From contig NZ_LT670849.1 in NCBI RefSeq assembly GCF_900142985.1, positions 3,534,001 to 3,598,000 of the forward strand: 64,000 bases of DNA. The letters are read 5' to 3'. The position numbers and the translations under genes are program-made. Source of the stretch: Bradyrhizobium erythrophlei (GTDB taxonomy: Bacteria > Pseudomonadota > Alphaproteobacteria > Rhizobiales > Xanthobacteraceae). The notes under the pieces were generated by a model. It did not search any database. It was given only the letters and a program-made list of their open reading frames with translations, and was not told the origin of the DNA. Shown here in pieces: positions 18,360 to 27,414 of the stretch (its first letter is position 1; every line of letters starts with the position of its first letter).

Positions 18360-19768
18360 GCACCGAGCCGGCCTTGATGTCGCTGACGGCGGTCGCAAGC
18401 GCGATCGCGGACAAGCAACTCTCTTCGCGCGAGGTGACGCAATCCTGTCTCGACCGGATCGCGAGATGGCAGCCTCATCTGAACGCCTTCATGGCGATCG
18501 AGGCGGATGAAGCCTTGAAGGCAGCCGACGCAGCCGATGCCGCGCTCGCCAAAGGCGGTCGCCGCGGCAAGCTGCATGGCGTGCCGCTCGCGCACAAGGA
18601 TATGTATTACGAGGCCGGAAAGGTCGTGACCTGCGGCTCGCGCATCCGCCGTGACTTCGTCGCCACGACGACGTCGACCGCGCTGCAACGCCTCAAGGAT
18701 GCCGGCACGGTCCGCCTCGGCTCGTTGCAGATGGCGGAATTCGCATACGGCCCGACCGGCCATAACGCCCATTTTGGCCCGGTGCATAATCCCTTTGGAT
18801 TGCCGCATGTCACCGGTGGCTCGTCGTCGGGATCGGGCTCAGCGGTTGCGGCGCGGCTGACCTTTGCCGCGCTCGGCTCGGACACCGGCGGTTCGATCCG
18901 CATGCCCGCGCATTTCTGCGGCGTGACCGGCCTGAAGACCACCGTCGGCCGCGTCAGCCGCGCCGGCGCGATGCCGTTGTCGCAGTCGCTCGACACCGTC
19001 GGGCCGCTGGCGCGCACCGTGGAAGACTGTGCGGTGTTGTTGGGCCTGATGGCCGGCGCCGATCCGGCCGATCCCACCGCGAGTGCGTTGCCTGTGCCGG
19101 ACTACGCGGCGTCGACCGCCCAATCGATGAAGGGGCTGACGGTCGGCGTACCAAGTGCGTTCTATGTCGACGATCTCGATTCCGAAGTAGCCCACGTGCT
19201 CGATACAACGATCGCAACACTCAGGCGCGAGGGCGCCAACGTCGTTCAGGTCGATCTGCCCGATCAGCGCCAGCTTGCGAGCGCCTCGCAGTTGGTGCTT
19301 GCGGTGGAAGCAGCTGCTTTCCACAAGCGCTGGATGATCGAGCGTCCGCAGGATTATGGGGCGCAGGTCATGATGCGGCTTCAGAACGGGCTTGCGATCT
19401 CGGGCGTTACCTATCTCGAAGCGCTGCGCTGGCGCGGTCCAGCGCTGGCGGCGCACAATGCCGCCACCGCCAAGGTCGATGCCGTGATCGCGCCGGTTTC
19501 GCCGGTCCCGGCGCCGACCATTGCCGAGAGCGATGTCGGCAGCAGTCCGGGCGCCGAGGCCGTGATCCAGCGGCTGACGCGTTTCACCCGTCCGATCAAC
19601 TATCTCGGCCTGCCGTCGCTATCCGTTCCGTCGGGCTTTACCCGCGGCGGTCTTCCGGTGGGATTGCAACTGGTCGGCCGCTCGTTCGACGAGGCCACGA
19701 TCCTGCGGATTGGGGCAGCGTTCCAGCGTGCGACGGATTTCCACGAAAAGGTGCCGCAGTTGCCATGA
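18356..19768 (+). CDS. Amidase (amidase-signature family, AtzE/GatA-like)
   Basis: This 470-residue amide hydrolase has the full Ser-cisSer-Lys triad: K81 in GVPLAHKDMY, S156 in TGGSSSGSGS and nucleophile S180 in GSDTGGSIRMP. There is no signal peptide, so it acts in the cytoplasm. It overlaps the AtzG-like gene before it and the ATPase gene after it by 4 bases each, so it is an integral member of the ABC importer operon. The likely job is to hydrolyse the imported amide, for example a carboxamide, amide-bearing peptide or biuret-like compound; the substrate is not determined. No GatB-like gene is nearby, which argues against a tRNA amidotransferase. Confidence 0.93.
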   Translation: MSTEPALMSLTAVASAIADKQLSSREVTQSCLDRIARWQPHLNAFMAIEADEALKAADAADAALAKGGRRGKLHGVPLAHKDMYYEAGKVVTCGSRIRRDFVATTTSTALQRLKDAGTVRLGSLQMAEFAYGPTGHNAHFGPVHNPFGLPHVTGGSSSGSGSAVAARLTFAALGSDTGGSIRMPAHFCGVTGLKTTVGRVSRAGAMPLSQSLDTVGPLARTVEDCAVLLGLMAGADPADPTASALPVPDYAASTAQSMKGLTVGVPSAFYVDDLDSEVAHVLDTTIATLRREGANVVQVDLPDQRQLASASQLVLAVEAAAFHKRWMIERPQDYGAQVMMRLQNGLAISGVTYLEALRWRGPALAAHNAATAKVDAVIAPVSPVPAPTIAESDVGSSPGAEAVIQRLTRFTRPINYLGLPSLSVPSGFTRGGLPVGLQLVGRSFDEATILRIGAAFQRATDFHEKVPQLP

Positions 19769-20748
19769 CCGCGATCGTCGACGTCTCTAACCTCAGCATC
19801 CGCTTCTCGGGCGACCGCACGGTGCACGCCGTGAACAACCTGTCTTTTTCGGTCGGCGAGGGCGAGGTGCTGGGGCTGCTCGGCGAGTCCGGCTCGGGCA
19901 AGAGCGTGACGTTGCGGTCGCTGATGCGGCTGTTGCCGAAGAAGCGGACCGCGATCGAGGGCCGTATTCATCTAGCCGGCCGCGACGTGCTGGCGCTTGA
20001 CGACGAGGAACTCTCGGCGTTCCGCGGCCAGACCGTCTCGATGATCTTCCAGGAGCCGGCGCTGGCGCTCGATCCGGTCTATACGATCGGCCAGCAGATC
20101 GCCGAGACCGTGATCCGCCATGAAGGCAAGAGCGCGAGCGAGGCGAGGGCGCGTGCGCTGGAAATGCTGGAGGTGGTTCGCATTCCCTCCGCCAAGCGCC
20201 GGCTCGACACCTATCCGCACGAAATGTCGGGCGGCATGCGCCAGCGCGCGATGATCGCGCTTGCGCTCGCCTGCCGGCCGAAGGTCCTGCTCGCGGACGA
20301 GCCGACGACCGCGCTCGATGCCACCGTGCAGATCCAGATTCTATTGCTGCTGCGTGAGTTGCAGCGCGAATTCGGCATGTCCGTGATTTTCGTAACCCAC
20401 GATATCGGGGTCGCCATCGAGATCTGTGACCGCGTCGCCGTGATGTATGCCGGTGAAATCGTGGAGCAGGGCACGCTCAGCCAGATCGTGCGCTCGCCGG
20501 TTCACCCTTACGCCAAGGGGTTGTTGGCCTCGACCGTCCACGGCGCCAAACGTGGCGAGCGGCTGGGGACGATTCCGGGCACGCCGCCGACGCTCGATCA
20601 TGCGCCGACCCATTGCTCGTTTGCGCGGCGGTGCAGTTTCGCCGAAGCGCGGTGCCTCGATCAGTTACCGCCGAACATACCAATGGCCGGTGGCCGGATC
20701 GCAAGATGCATCCTGGCGGAACGCGTAGCGGTTGCCGCGACCGTGTAG
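19765..20748 (+). CDS. ABC transporter ATP-binding protein, DppD/OppD type
   Basis: This is a 327-residue second ATPase of the importer. Walker A is GESGSGKSV (about 35-43), the signature [15 protein letters not shown], Walker [14 protein letters not shown], and the switch region [26 protein letters not shown]. The C-terminal Cys-rich tail ([16 protein letters not shown]) is of the OppD kind. The start codon overlaps the amidase stop (ATGA). It closes the operon; 151 bases of non-coding DNA follow with no evident terminator. Confidence 0.95.
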   Translation: MTAIVDVSNLSIRFSGDRTVHAVNNLSFSVGEGEVLGLLGESGSGKSVTLRSLMRLLPKKRTAIEGRIHLAGRDVLALDDEELSAFRGQTVSMIFQEPALALDPVYTIGQQIAETVIRHEGKSASEARARALEMLEVVRIPSAKRRLDTYPHEMSGGMRQRAMIALALACRPKVLLADEPTTALDATVQIQILLLLRELQREFGMSVIFVTHDIGVAIEICDRVAVMYAGEIVEQGTLSQIVRSPVHPYAKGLLASTVHGAKRGERLGTIPGTPPTLDHAPTHCSFARRCSFAEARCLDQLPPNIPMAGGRIARCILAERVAVAATV

Positions 20749-20899
20749 CTTGTTTCCTAGGTCTGCCGAAATCCTGGTCTGCAAATATCGCCCGAGCCGG
20801 TCCGCCGGTGTTCAAATTGGCATGGTCACGTCAGCCAATAATGGCTAGGTTTCCCACCGGGCGCTGGAGGAACGACGCGCATAAACCGGGGGAGTTTTC

Positions 20900-21169
20900 A
20901 TGCATATTTCGAACGAAGGTCTGATTGTCATTCTGTTCGTCGGTCTGGTCGCGGGCTGGCTGGCCGGCAAGATCGTGCGCGGCACCGGCTTTGGCATCAT
21001 CGGCGACATCGTCGTCGGTATCGCCGGCGCGCTGGTCGCAAGCTACCTGTTTCCGAAGCTCGGCATCGCGATCGGCTCCGGCCTGGTGTCGGAAATCATC
21101 TATTCGGCGATCGGCGCCATCATATTGCTGCTGATTGTCAGGCTGGTCCGGACCGGTGGCCGCTTTTAG
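20900..21169 (+). CDS. GlsB/YeaQ/YmgE-family membrane stress protein
   Basis: An 89-residue very hydrophobic protein with three membrane segments. The first ends VAGWLAGKIVRGTGFGIIGDIVVGIAGALVASYLF, which is the recognisable core of the YeaQ/YmgE (transglycosylase-associated, GlsB) family. A GGGGGAG ribosome site lies 7 bases before the ATG. The molecular role of the family is unclear; members are often stress-induced. It stands alone between the ABC importer and the type I secretion genes. Confidence 0.92.
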   Translation: MHISNEGLIVILFVGLVAGWLAGKIVRGTGFGIIGDIVVGIAGALVASYLFPKLGIAIGSGLVSEIIYSAIGAIILLLIVRLVRTGGRF

Positions 21170-21196
21170 CTCCGCCTTTACTATGGGAAGACGGCG

Positions 21197-21216
21197 GGGC
21201 GGACTTAAGTCCGCCC
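21197..21216. promoter_or_regulatory. Perfect 20-bp palindrome GGGCGGACTTAAGTCCGCCC
   Basis: This is a perfect 10+10 inverted repeat 27 bases after the GlsB-type stop codon and 140 bases before the secretion ABC gene. No T-run follows, so it is a weak terminator candidate. It could be an operator for the secretion genes or a factor-dependent stop. CTTAAG at the centre makes a DNA-level site as likely as an RNA hairpin. Confidence 0.55.
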
Positions 21217-21355
21217 TGTCACCCGTAAGATATTGAGTTATAACGATATAAGCTGGTCTCCCGCATTGGACGGGGCTCGCGAAAATTAGTAAAATCTCCA
21301 TGCGCATCCGTTATTTAAGGGGAATTACGAACCCCGTATGAAGAGATCAGGATAA

Positions 21356-23104
21356 ATGGCAGCCGCCCCCGGCGTCCGGCGTTCCGAACTCGGCGAAGCG
21401 CTGCGCGCTTGCCGAAACGCCTTTATCGGCGTCGGCGTCATGAGCTGCATGATCAACCTGCTCTATCTGACCGGGTCGTTGTTCATGCTCGAGGTCTATG
21501 ACCGGGTGCTGCCGAGCCGCAGTGTTCCAACATTGATCGGCCTGATCATTCTGGCGAGCGGCCTCTACGTGGCCCAGGGTGTCCTTGACCTGATCCGGGG
21601 GCGAATTCTTGGCCGCGTCGGAACCTCGCTCGATGAAGCGCTCAACGCGCGGGTGTTCGACACCGTCGTACGGCTGCCGCTCGTCGCCGGCGGACGCGGC
21701 GAGGGCCTTCAGCCGCTGCGCGATCTCGACAATATTCGCAGCTTTCTCGGCGGCATGGGACCGGGCGCGTTCTTCGACCTGCCGTGGCTGCCGTTCTATC
21801 TCGCGATCTGCTTTGCCTTTCACGTTCTGATTGGCGTCACCGCGCTCATCGGCGCCATCATTCTGGTGACGCTCACCGTCATGACGGAGTTTCTGTCGCG
21901 CGACCCGGCGCGTCAGGCGCTCGGGCTGGCGGCGCGGCGTAACGATTTGGCCGCAACCAGCCGCCGCAACGCCGAAGTGCTGGTGTCGATGGGAATGTCC
22001 GGCCGGATGTCCCGGCGCTGGGCCGATGCCAACCAGAACTATCTCGATGGCAACCAGCGCGCCAGCGACGTCGCCGGCGGGCTTGGCGCCATCGCCAAGG
22101 TTATGCGGATGATGCTGCAATCGGCCGTGCTCGCGGTCGGCGCCTATCTCGTGATTCATCAGGAGGCGACCGCCGGCATCATCATCGCGGGCTCGATCCT
22201 GAGCGCCCGTGCGCTTGCGCCGGTCGATCTTGCGATCGCACACTGGAAGAGTTTCATCGCCGCACGCCAGAGCTGGCACCGCCTGACGCATTTGCTGCAA
22301 TCGATGCCGGTCCGCGCCACGCCGACCTTGCTGCAAACGCCGTCCAGCCGCCTGTCGGTCGAAGCCATCAGCATCCTGCCGCCCGGCGACCAGCGGGTCA
22401 TCGTCCAGGACGTCACGTTTGCGCTTACGGCCGGAAACGGTCTTGGCGTCATCGGGCCGAGCGGTTCGGGAAAATCCTCGCTGGTGCGTGCGCTGGTCGG
22501 CGTATGGCAGCCGGCGCGCGGCAAGGTGCGGATCGATGGCGCCGCACTCGACCAGTGGTCCTCGGACGCGTTGGGCCGCTATATCGGTTACCTGCCGCAG
22601 GACGTCGAATTGTTCGCAGGTTCGGTCGCGCAGAATATCTCACGCTTCGATCCCGAGGCGACGTCCGACGCCATCATCGCGGCCGCCAAGGAAGCCGGCG
22701 TGCACGAGATGATCATCAAGATGCGCGAAGGCTACGACACCCAGGTCGGCGAACAGGGCACGGCGTTGTCGGCAGGTCAGGCGCAGCGCGTGGGTCTGGC
22801 GCGGGCGCTGTACGGCAATCCCTTCCTCATCGTTCTGGATGAGCCGAATTCCAACCTCGACACCGAAGGCGACGAAGCGCTGACCCGCGCCATCCGTGGC
22901 GCGCGCGAACGCGGCGCCATCGTGGTGGTGGTCGCGCATCGCCCGATCGGTATAGAGGCGGTCGACCAATTGCTGGTGCTCCGGGACGGCCGCATGCAGG
23001 CCTTTGGCCCTAAGGAAACCGTGCTGGCGCAGGTGTTGCAGCCACGCGTGACCGCGCCTTCGCCGATCAAGATCGTCTCCGACGGAGGCGTCGCCAAGCC
23101 ATGA
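21356..23104 (+). CDS. Type I secretion ABC permease/ATPase, PrtD family
   Basis: This 582-residue fused transporter has a membrane domain with about six segments (residues 20-300; FMLEVYDRVLPSRSVPTL is typical of PrtD/AprD exporters) and an ATPase domain. Walker A is GPSGSGKSS (about 366-374), the signature LSAGQAQRVGLARALYG, and Walker B FLIVLDEPNSNLD. There is no peptidase C39 domain, so substrates should carry an uncleaved C-terminal signal. AGGA lies shortly before the ATG. It overlaps the adaptor gene by ATGA. The best local substrate candidate is the giant protein ending at 9243. No TolC-like outer-membrane gene is in the window. Confidence 0.93.
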   Translation: MAAAPGVRRSELGEALRACRNAFIGVGVMSCMINLLYLTGSLFMLEVYDRVLPSRSVPTLIGLIILASGLYVAQGVLDLIRGRILGRVGTSLDEALNARVFDTVVRLPLVAGGRGEGLQPLRDLDNIRSFLGGMGPGAFFDLPWLPFYLAICFAFHVLIGVTALIGAIILVTLTVMTEFLSRDPARQALGLAARRNDLAATSRRNAEVLVSMGMSGRMSRRWADANQNYLDGNQRASDVAGGLGAIAKVMRMMLQSAVLAVGAYLVIHQEATAGIIIAGSILSARALAPVDLAIAHWKSFIAARQSWHRLTHLLQSMPVRATPTLLQTPSSRLSVEAISILPPGDQRVIVQDVTFALTAGNGLGVIGPSGSGKSSLVRALVGVWQPARGKVRIDGAALDQWSSDALGRYIGYLPQDVELFAGSVAQNISRFDPEATSDAIIAAAKEAGVHEMIIKMREGYDTQVGEQGTALSAGQAQRVGLARALYGNPFLIVLDEPNSNLDTEGDEALTRAIRGARERGAIVVVVAHRPIGIEAVDQLLVLRDGRMQAFGPKETVLAQVLQPRVTAPSPIKIVSDGGVAKP

Positions 23105-24420
23105 TCACGCTGAAGGACTTCAACGAGAAGGGCACGCGCTTTTCGATCAAGCGGCATTTGATCGTCGGCTTGTCGGTCGTCATCCTGCTCGCGGGCGGTC
23201 TCGGCGGCTGGGCGTCGACCGCGCAGATCTCGGGCGCGCTGATCGCGCCGGGCTCGATCGTCGTCGAGTCCAACGTCAAGAAAGTACAGCACCCGACCGG
23301 CGGCGTCGTCGGCGAGTTGCGCGCCCATGACGGCGATGTCGTCAAGGCGGGCGACGTGGTGGTGCGGCTCGACGACACTGTCACCAAGGCGAGCCTTGCG
23401 ATCGTCACCAAGAACCTCGACGGCTTGTGGGCGCGCGCGGCAAGGCTGGAGGCCGAGCAGCGCGGCCTGGACAAGCTCACGTTTCCTCCGATGCTGACGA
23501 GCCGCGCCAAGGATCCCGAAGTTGCCGCGATCATGGCCAGCGAAACCAAGCTGTTCGACGTGCGCGTCAACGGCCGGGCCGGCCAGAAATCGCAGTTGCG
23601 CGAGCGGATCGTTCAGTTGAACGAGGAAATCTCGGGTCTCACCGCGCAGGAAAAGGCCAAGGATCAGGAAATCGATCTGGTCGAAAAGGAACTAACGGGC
23701 GTTCGCGATCTCTACGACAAGCACCTTGTGCAGTTGAGCCGGCTCACGACGCTCGAACGCGATCGGGCTAGGCTCGCCGGCGAGCGCGCGCAATACATCG
23801 CCTCGCGTGCCCAGGCCAAGGGCAAGATCACCGAGACCGAATTGCAGATTATCCAGGTCGACAAGGACGTGGTGAGCGATGTGTCGAAGGACCTTCGCGA
23901 AACCAACGACAAGATCGGCGAATTCGTCGAGCGCAAGGTGACGGCCGAAGACCAGTTGCGGCGGGTCGACATTCGCGCGCCGCAGGACGGCATGGTGCTG
24001 CAATCGTCCGTGCACACGGTCGGCGGCGTGATCACAGCCGGCGACGCGATCATGCTGATCGTGCCGCAGTCCGACGATCTTCTGGTCGAGGCCAAGGTCA
24101 ATCCGCAGGATATCGACAAGTTGCAGCTCGGACAGAAGACGTTGCTGCGGCTGTCGGCCTTCAACCAGCGTACCACGCCGGAATTGAATGGCGTCGTCAC
24201 CCGCGTGTCGCCCGACACCACCACCGATCAGCGCACCGGGCAATCCTATTACACGATCCGGGTTTCGATGCCTGCGGATGAAATCGCGCGCCTTGGCGAC
24301 GTCAAGCTCATTCCGGGCATGCCGGTGGAAGCCTTCGTGCAGACCGGCGATCGAACGCTGCTGTCCTACCTGATCAAGCCGCTGAGCGATCAGTTGATGC
24401 GGGCTTTCCGCGAGAAATGA
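23101..24420 (+). CDS. Type I secretion periplasmic adaptor, HlyD/PrtE family
   Basis: A 439-residue membrane-fusion protein: a cytosolic start, one membrane segment (LIVGLSVVILLAGGLGGWAS, about 21-40), a barrel-sandwich lipoyl half (VKKVQHPTGGVVGELRAHDGD), a long coiled coil (about 110-290) rich in Glu/Lys/Arg, the second lipoyl half (VDIRAPQDGMVLQSSVHTVGGVITAGD) and a beta-barrel end. This order is typical of HlyD/PrtE. It would join the inner-membrane exporter to a TolC-like channel encoded elsewhere. It is translationally coupled to the ABC gene. Confidence 0.94.
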   Translation: MITLKDFNEKGTRFSIKRHLIVGLSVVILLAGGLGGWASTAQISGALIAPGSIVVESNVKKVQHPTGGVVGELRAHDGDVVKAGDVVVRLDDTVTKASLAIVTKNLDGLWARAARLEAEQRGLDKLTFPPMLTSRAKDPEVAAIMASETKLFDVRVNGRAGQKSQLRERIVQLNEEISGLTAQEKAKDQEIDLVEKELTGVRDLYDKHLVQLSRLTTLERDRARLAGERAQYIASRAQAKGKITETELQIIQVDKDVVSDVSKDLRETNDKIGEFVERKVTAEDQLRRVDIRAPQDGMVLQSSVHTVGGVITAGDAIMLIVPQSDDLLVEAKVNPQDIDKLQLGQKTLLRLSAFNQRTTPELNGVVTRVSPDTTTDQRTGQSYYTIRVSMPADEIARLGDVKLIPGMPVEAFVQTGDRTLLSYLIKPLSDQLMRAFREK

Positions 24421-24429
24421 CGGCACAGA

Positions 24430-24912
24430 CTAGCGCGACAGATTTTCCAGCAGCAGATTCAGCGCGCGCGCCGCAAACGCGTGCATGTTGGCTTGCCGGT
24501 CGGCGCTTCCGGTCTCGAGCGTGACCACCTGCGGGGTGCGCCCCGCGACCGCCATGCAGCTGTGGCCGGCGGCGTCGCCATAGCGGTTGCCGGTCGGACC
24601 GGTCGCGCCGGTCTCCGACAGGCCCCAGTCGGTTGAAAAGCGTTCGCGGGTCCGGTTCGCCAGCAATTGCGCGTAGGGCTCAGAGGCCGAACGAAGGCCC
24701 TTCATGGCCTCATCGGAAATATCGGCCAACAGCCGCCGGGCATCGCGTGTGTAGACCACGGCGCCACCGAGGAAATAAGCGGACGCGCCCGGCACCGCGA
24801 GCAGGCTCGCCGAAATCAGCCCGCCGGTGGAGGATTCCGCAACCGCAATGGTTTCCTTTCGTGCGACCAGTCTGGCTGCAACCTGTTCTGCAATCGCGAT
24901 GAGGTCTTTCAT
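24430..24912 (-). CDS. CinA-family nicotinamide-nucleotide amidohydrolase (PncC-like)
   Basis: A 160-residue protein corresponding to the stand-alone C-terminal CinA domain, which deamidates nicotinamide mononucleotide to nicotinate mononucleotide in pyridine-nucleotide salvage. Diagnostic segments are VAESSTGGLISASLLAVPGAS, GGAVVYTRDARR and SETGATGPTGNRYGDAAG. The N-terminal molybdopterin-like domain of full CinA is absent, as in many proteobacterial PncC proteins. It is convergent with the secretion genes (9-base gap) and has no evident operon partner. Confidence 0.93.
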   Translation of the reverse strand: MKDLIAIAEQVAARLVARKETIAVAESSTGGLISASLLAVPGASAYFLGGAVVYTRDARRLLADISDEAMKGLRSASEPYAQLLANRTRERFSTDWGLSETGATGPTGNRYGDAAGHSCMAVAGRTPQVVTLETGSADRQANMHAFAARALNLLLENLSR

Positions 24913-24983
24913 ATGGTTCGATTCCTTGAGCGGGGCGGGTCCGACGAGGCCCGCTTTATAGCACGCCAGCGATCGGATTTTGC

Positions 24984-25146
24984 CTAGTGTCCCGATTCCG
25001 AAGTTCGTATCATTCTGCGGCCCCCGGTTTGCGAACTTCGGAATCGAGAGGACACTAGTAAACTAAGGATCTAGTGTGGCTTTGGTTCAGAAGTTCGCAT
25101 GATGAAGGCGCGGCAGAACTGATGCGAACTTCTGAACCGCCACACT
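24984..25146. repeat. Composite double-hairpin repeat, copy 1
   Basis: Two adjacent long inverted repeats. The first (24984-25058) has ends CTAGTGTCC / GGACACTAG with inner arms GATTCCGAAGTTCG / CGAACTTCGGAATC. The second (25071-25146) has AGTGTGGC / GCCACACT with inner arms GTTCAGAAGTTCGCAT / ATGCGAACTTCTGAAC. The same two-part structure occurs at 54823-54988 with 75-, 12/13- and 76/78-base parts. Both copies lie upstream of plus-strand catabolic operons. The ends resemble those of a miniature transposable element; no transposase is near. Confidence 0.92.
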
Positions 25147-25204
25147 GGTTGCCGACCAACTGGCAGGCTGCTTCAATAGGTCAAAGCACAGAGGAGGGAA
25201 CGCC

Positions 25205-26290
25205 ATGACGGCACTGGCCGCGGGCGGTGTGGATTGCGATCTGCATCCTGCCGTTCCTCATTTGACGAGCCTGTTGCCCTATCTCGACGACTATTGGCGC
25301 GACCAAGTCACCACACGCGGGATGACCGATCTGGTTTCGCAGTCCTATCCGCCGAACTCGCCGATTTCGGCGCGGCCGGATTGGCGGCCGGCCAAGGGCA
25401 AGCCGGGATCAAATCTTGCGGACATGCAGGCGCAAGCCCTCGACCCATTCGGTACCCGTTTTGGTATCTGCAATCCGCTGTTCGGTGTGCAGATGGTGTT
25501 CTCGGAAGATATGGCGGTTGCCTTCGCGCGCGCGCTGAACGACTGGCTGGTCAAGGAGTGGCTCGACAAGGACGGCCGCCTGCGCGGCTCGATCGTCATT
25601 CCGGCCCAGAGCGTCGAAAAATCCGTCGCCGAAATCGAGCGCTGCGCAAAGGACAAGCGCTTTGTGCAGGTGTTGATGCTGGTGATGGGCGACATACCCC
25701 TTGGCAAGCGTGCCTATTGGCCAATCTATGCCGCCGCCGAGCGGCTGGGGCTGCCGATCGGCGTCCATGCCGGTTCGAGCTATCACAACCCGCCGACGTC
25801 GGTCGGCTGGGGCTCCTACCACGTTGAGGATTACGTCGCGCAGGCGCAGGCGTTTCAGACGCAACTCACCAGCCTGATTGTTGAAGGCGTGTTCGCGCGG
25901 CATCCGAAGTTGAAAATGGTGATGCTAGAAAGCGGCTTCACCTGGCTGCCGCCTTATCTGTGGCGGCTGCATAAGTTCTGGCGTGGCATTCGCATGGAAA
26001 CGCCGTGGGTCGACCGCGCGCCGCTCGAAATTGTGCGTAGCAATATCCGGTTTTCCTTGCAGCCGATCGATGCGCCGCCGGAACCGGACGTCTTGAATCG
26101 GCTGCTCGACCATATGCAGTCGGATGAATTGCTTCTATTCTCGACCGACTATCCGCATTGGCAATTCGATCGCGACGAGGCGTTGCCGGAGGGCATTTCC
26201 TCCGATCTGGTCAGGAAGATCATGATCGATAACCCGCTTGCGACCTACGGCCGTCTGAGAGAATCGGCGAGCAAGGAGATGGTGCCATGA
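25205..26290 (+). CDS. Amidohydrolase-family protein (amidohydrolase_2), first paralogue
   Basis: A 361-residue TIM-barrel metal-dependent hydrolase or decarboxylase of the ACMSD-like superfamily. Visible elements are the first-strand motif DCDLHPAV (about 10-17), GVHAGSSYHNP (about 192-202), MVMLESGFTWLP and the late Asp motif STDYPHWQFD. The first motif keeps one His where many members have HxH, a feature of the DCDxHP subgroup. GAGGAGGGAA lies before the ATG. It is translationally coupled to its paralogue (ATGA at 26287). The substrate is unknown; a carboxylated aromatic or lactone ring is plausible from the family. Confidence 0.9.
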   Translation: MTALAAGGVDCDLHPAVPHLTSLLPYLDDYWRDQVTTRGMTDLVSQSYPPNSPISARPDWRPAKGKPGSNLADMQAQALDPFGTRFGICNPLFGVQMVFSEDMAVAFARALNDWLVKEWLDKDGRLRGSIVIPAQSVEKSVAEIERCAKDKRFVQVLMLVMGDIPLGKRAYWPIYAAAERLGLPIGVHAGSSYHNPPTSVGWGSYHVEDYVAQAQAFQTQLTSLIVEGVFARHPKLKMVMLESGFTWLPPYLWRLHKFWRGIRMETPWVDRAPLEIVRSNIRFSLQPIDAPPEPDVLNRLLDHMQSDELLLFSTDYPHWQFDRDEALPEGISSDLVRKIMIDNPLATYGRLRESASKEMVP

Positions 26291-27408
26291 ACGTCCAGTT
26301 CCGTGAGCGACCGGATACGGCTTCGTCGACCGATGCGACGACGCAAGCCAAGACCGCGATTGCCGATTGCGATATTCATCCGGCGCGCGCCAGCGCGACC
26401 GAACTTCATCCCTTCCTGGCCACGCGCTGGCACGAGCATCTCGAAACCTACGGCAAGCATCCCTATCAGGGCATGATGGAAGGGCCGCCTTACCCGAAGG
26501 CGCAGCCGAACGCCTCGCGCCGCGACGCCTATCCGCCGGAAGGCGGCCCGCAGGGTTCTTCGCTGTCCTTCATGCAGAAGCAACACCTCGATCCGAACAA
26601 CGTCGTGTTGGGGGTGCTCAATCCGCTCGCGACCGGGCAGGGCATTCGCAACCACGAACTGGCGACAGCGATCTGTTCGGCGATCAACGACTGGCAAATC
26701 GATAAATGGACGAGCAAGGATGGCCGCCTGAAAGGCTCCATCGTCGTCGCCAACGAAGACGGGCCGACTGCGGCCGCCGAAATCCGCAAGCGGGCCGGCG
26801 ACAAGAGTTTCGTTCAGGTGCTGCTGCTCAGCCGCACGGTTGAGCCGCTCGGTCAGCGCCGCTATTGGCCGATCTACGAGGCGGCCGAAGAAGCCGGGCT
26901 GCCAGTCGGCGTGCATGCCTTCGGCTTCGGCGGCAATCCGATCACGGCCTCTGGCTGGCCGAGCTTTTACATCGAGGAGATGGTCGGGCATTCGCAATGT
27001 CAGCAGGCGGTGCTGTCGAGCCTGGTGCTGGAAGGCGTGTTCGAGCGATACAAGCGGCTGAAGATGATTATGATCGAAGCCGGCTTCGGCTGGGCGCCGT
27101 CGCTTTCCTGGCGGCTCGACAAGAACTGGAGGCGGCTGAAGAGCGAGGTGCCGCACGTGAAGCGGCTGCCGTCCGAAACCATTCGCGAACACATCTGGTG
27201 GACGACGCAGCCGATGGAAGATCCGGAGCGGCGCGACCATCTGTTTGACGTGATCGACTGGGTCGGCTGGGACAAGTTGTTGTTCGCCACCGACTATCCG
27301 CACTGGGATTTCGACGAGCCGTCACGGGTATTGCCGCCCGGCGTCAGTGATGCCAACCGCGACGCGCTTTATCTCGGTAACGCCAAGGCGCTGTACGGGC
27401 TGGTGTAA
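26287..27408 (+). CDS. Amidohydrolase-family protein (amidohydrolase_2), second paralogue
   Basis: A 373-residue paralogue of the preceding protein with the same landmarks: DCDIHPARASATELHPF (about 30-46), GVHAFGFGGNP, MIMIEAGFGWAP and FATDYPHWDFDEP. The GVHAG Gly is replaced (GVHAF), so the active-site loop differs from its neighbour. The 4-base overlap and shared ancestry suggest either a hetero-oligomer or two steps on related substrates. The Rieske ferredoxin gene follows after 6 bases. Confidence 0.9.
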   Translation: MNVQFRERPDTASSTDATTQAKTAIADCDIHPARASATELHPFLATRWHEHLETYGKHPYQGMMEGPPYPKAQPNASRRDAYPPEGGPQGSSLSFMQKQHLDPNNVVLGVLNPLATGQGIRNHELATAICSAINDWQIDKWTSKDGRLKGSIVVANEDGPTAAAEIRKRAGDKSFVQVLLLSRTVEPLGQRRYWPIYEAAEEAGLPVGVHAFGFGGNPITASGWPSFYIEEMVGHSQCQQAVLSSLVLEGVFERYKRLKMIMIEAGFGWAPSLSWRLDKNWRRLKSEVPHVKRLPSETIREHIWWTTQPMEDPERRDHLFDVIDWVGWDKLLFATDYPHWDFDEPSRVLPPGVSDANRDALYLGNAKALYGLV

Positions 27409-27414
27409 ACCGGG

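Noticed and set aside
18356..19768. GatA subunit of the tRNA amidotransferase
   Set aside because: No gatB or gatC genes are present and the gene lies inside an ABC importer operon next to an AtzG-like subunit.
24984..25146. An intact insertion sequence at the composite repeat
   Set aside because: The element is about 163 bases with no room for a transposase; only a miniature or remnant element is possible.
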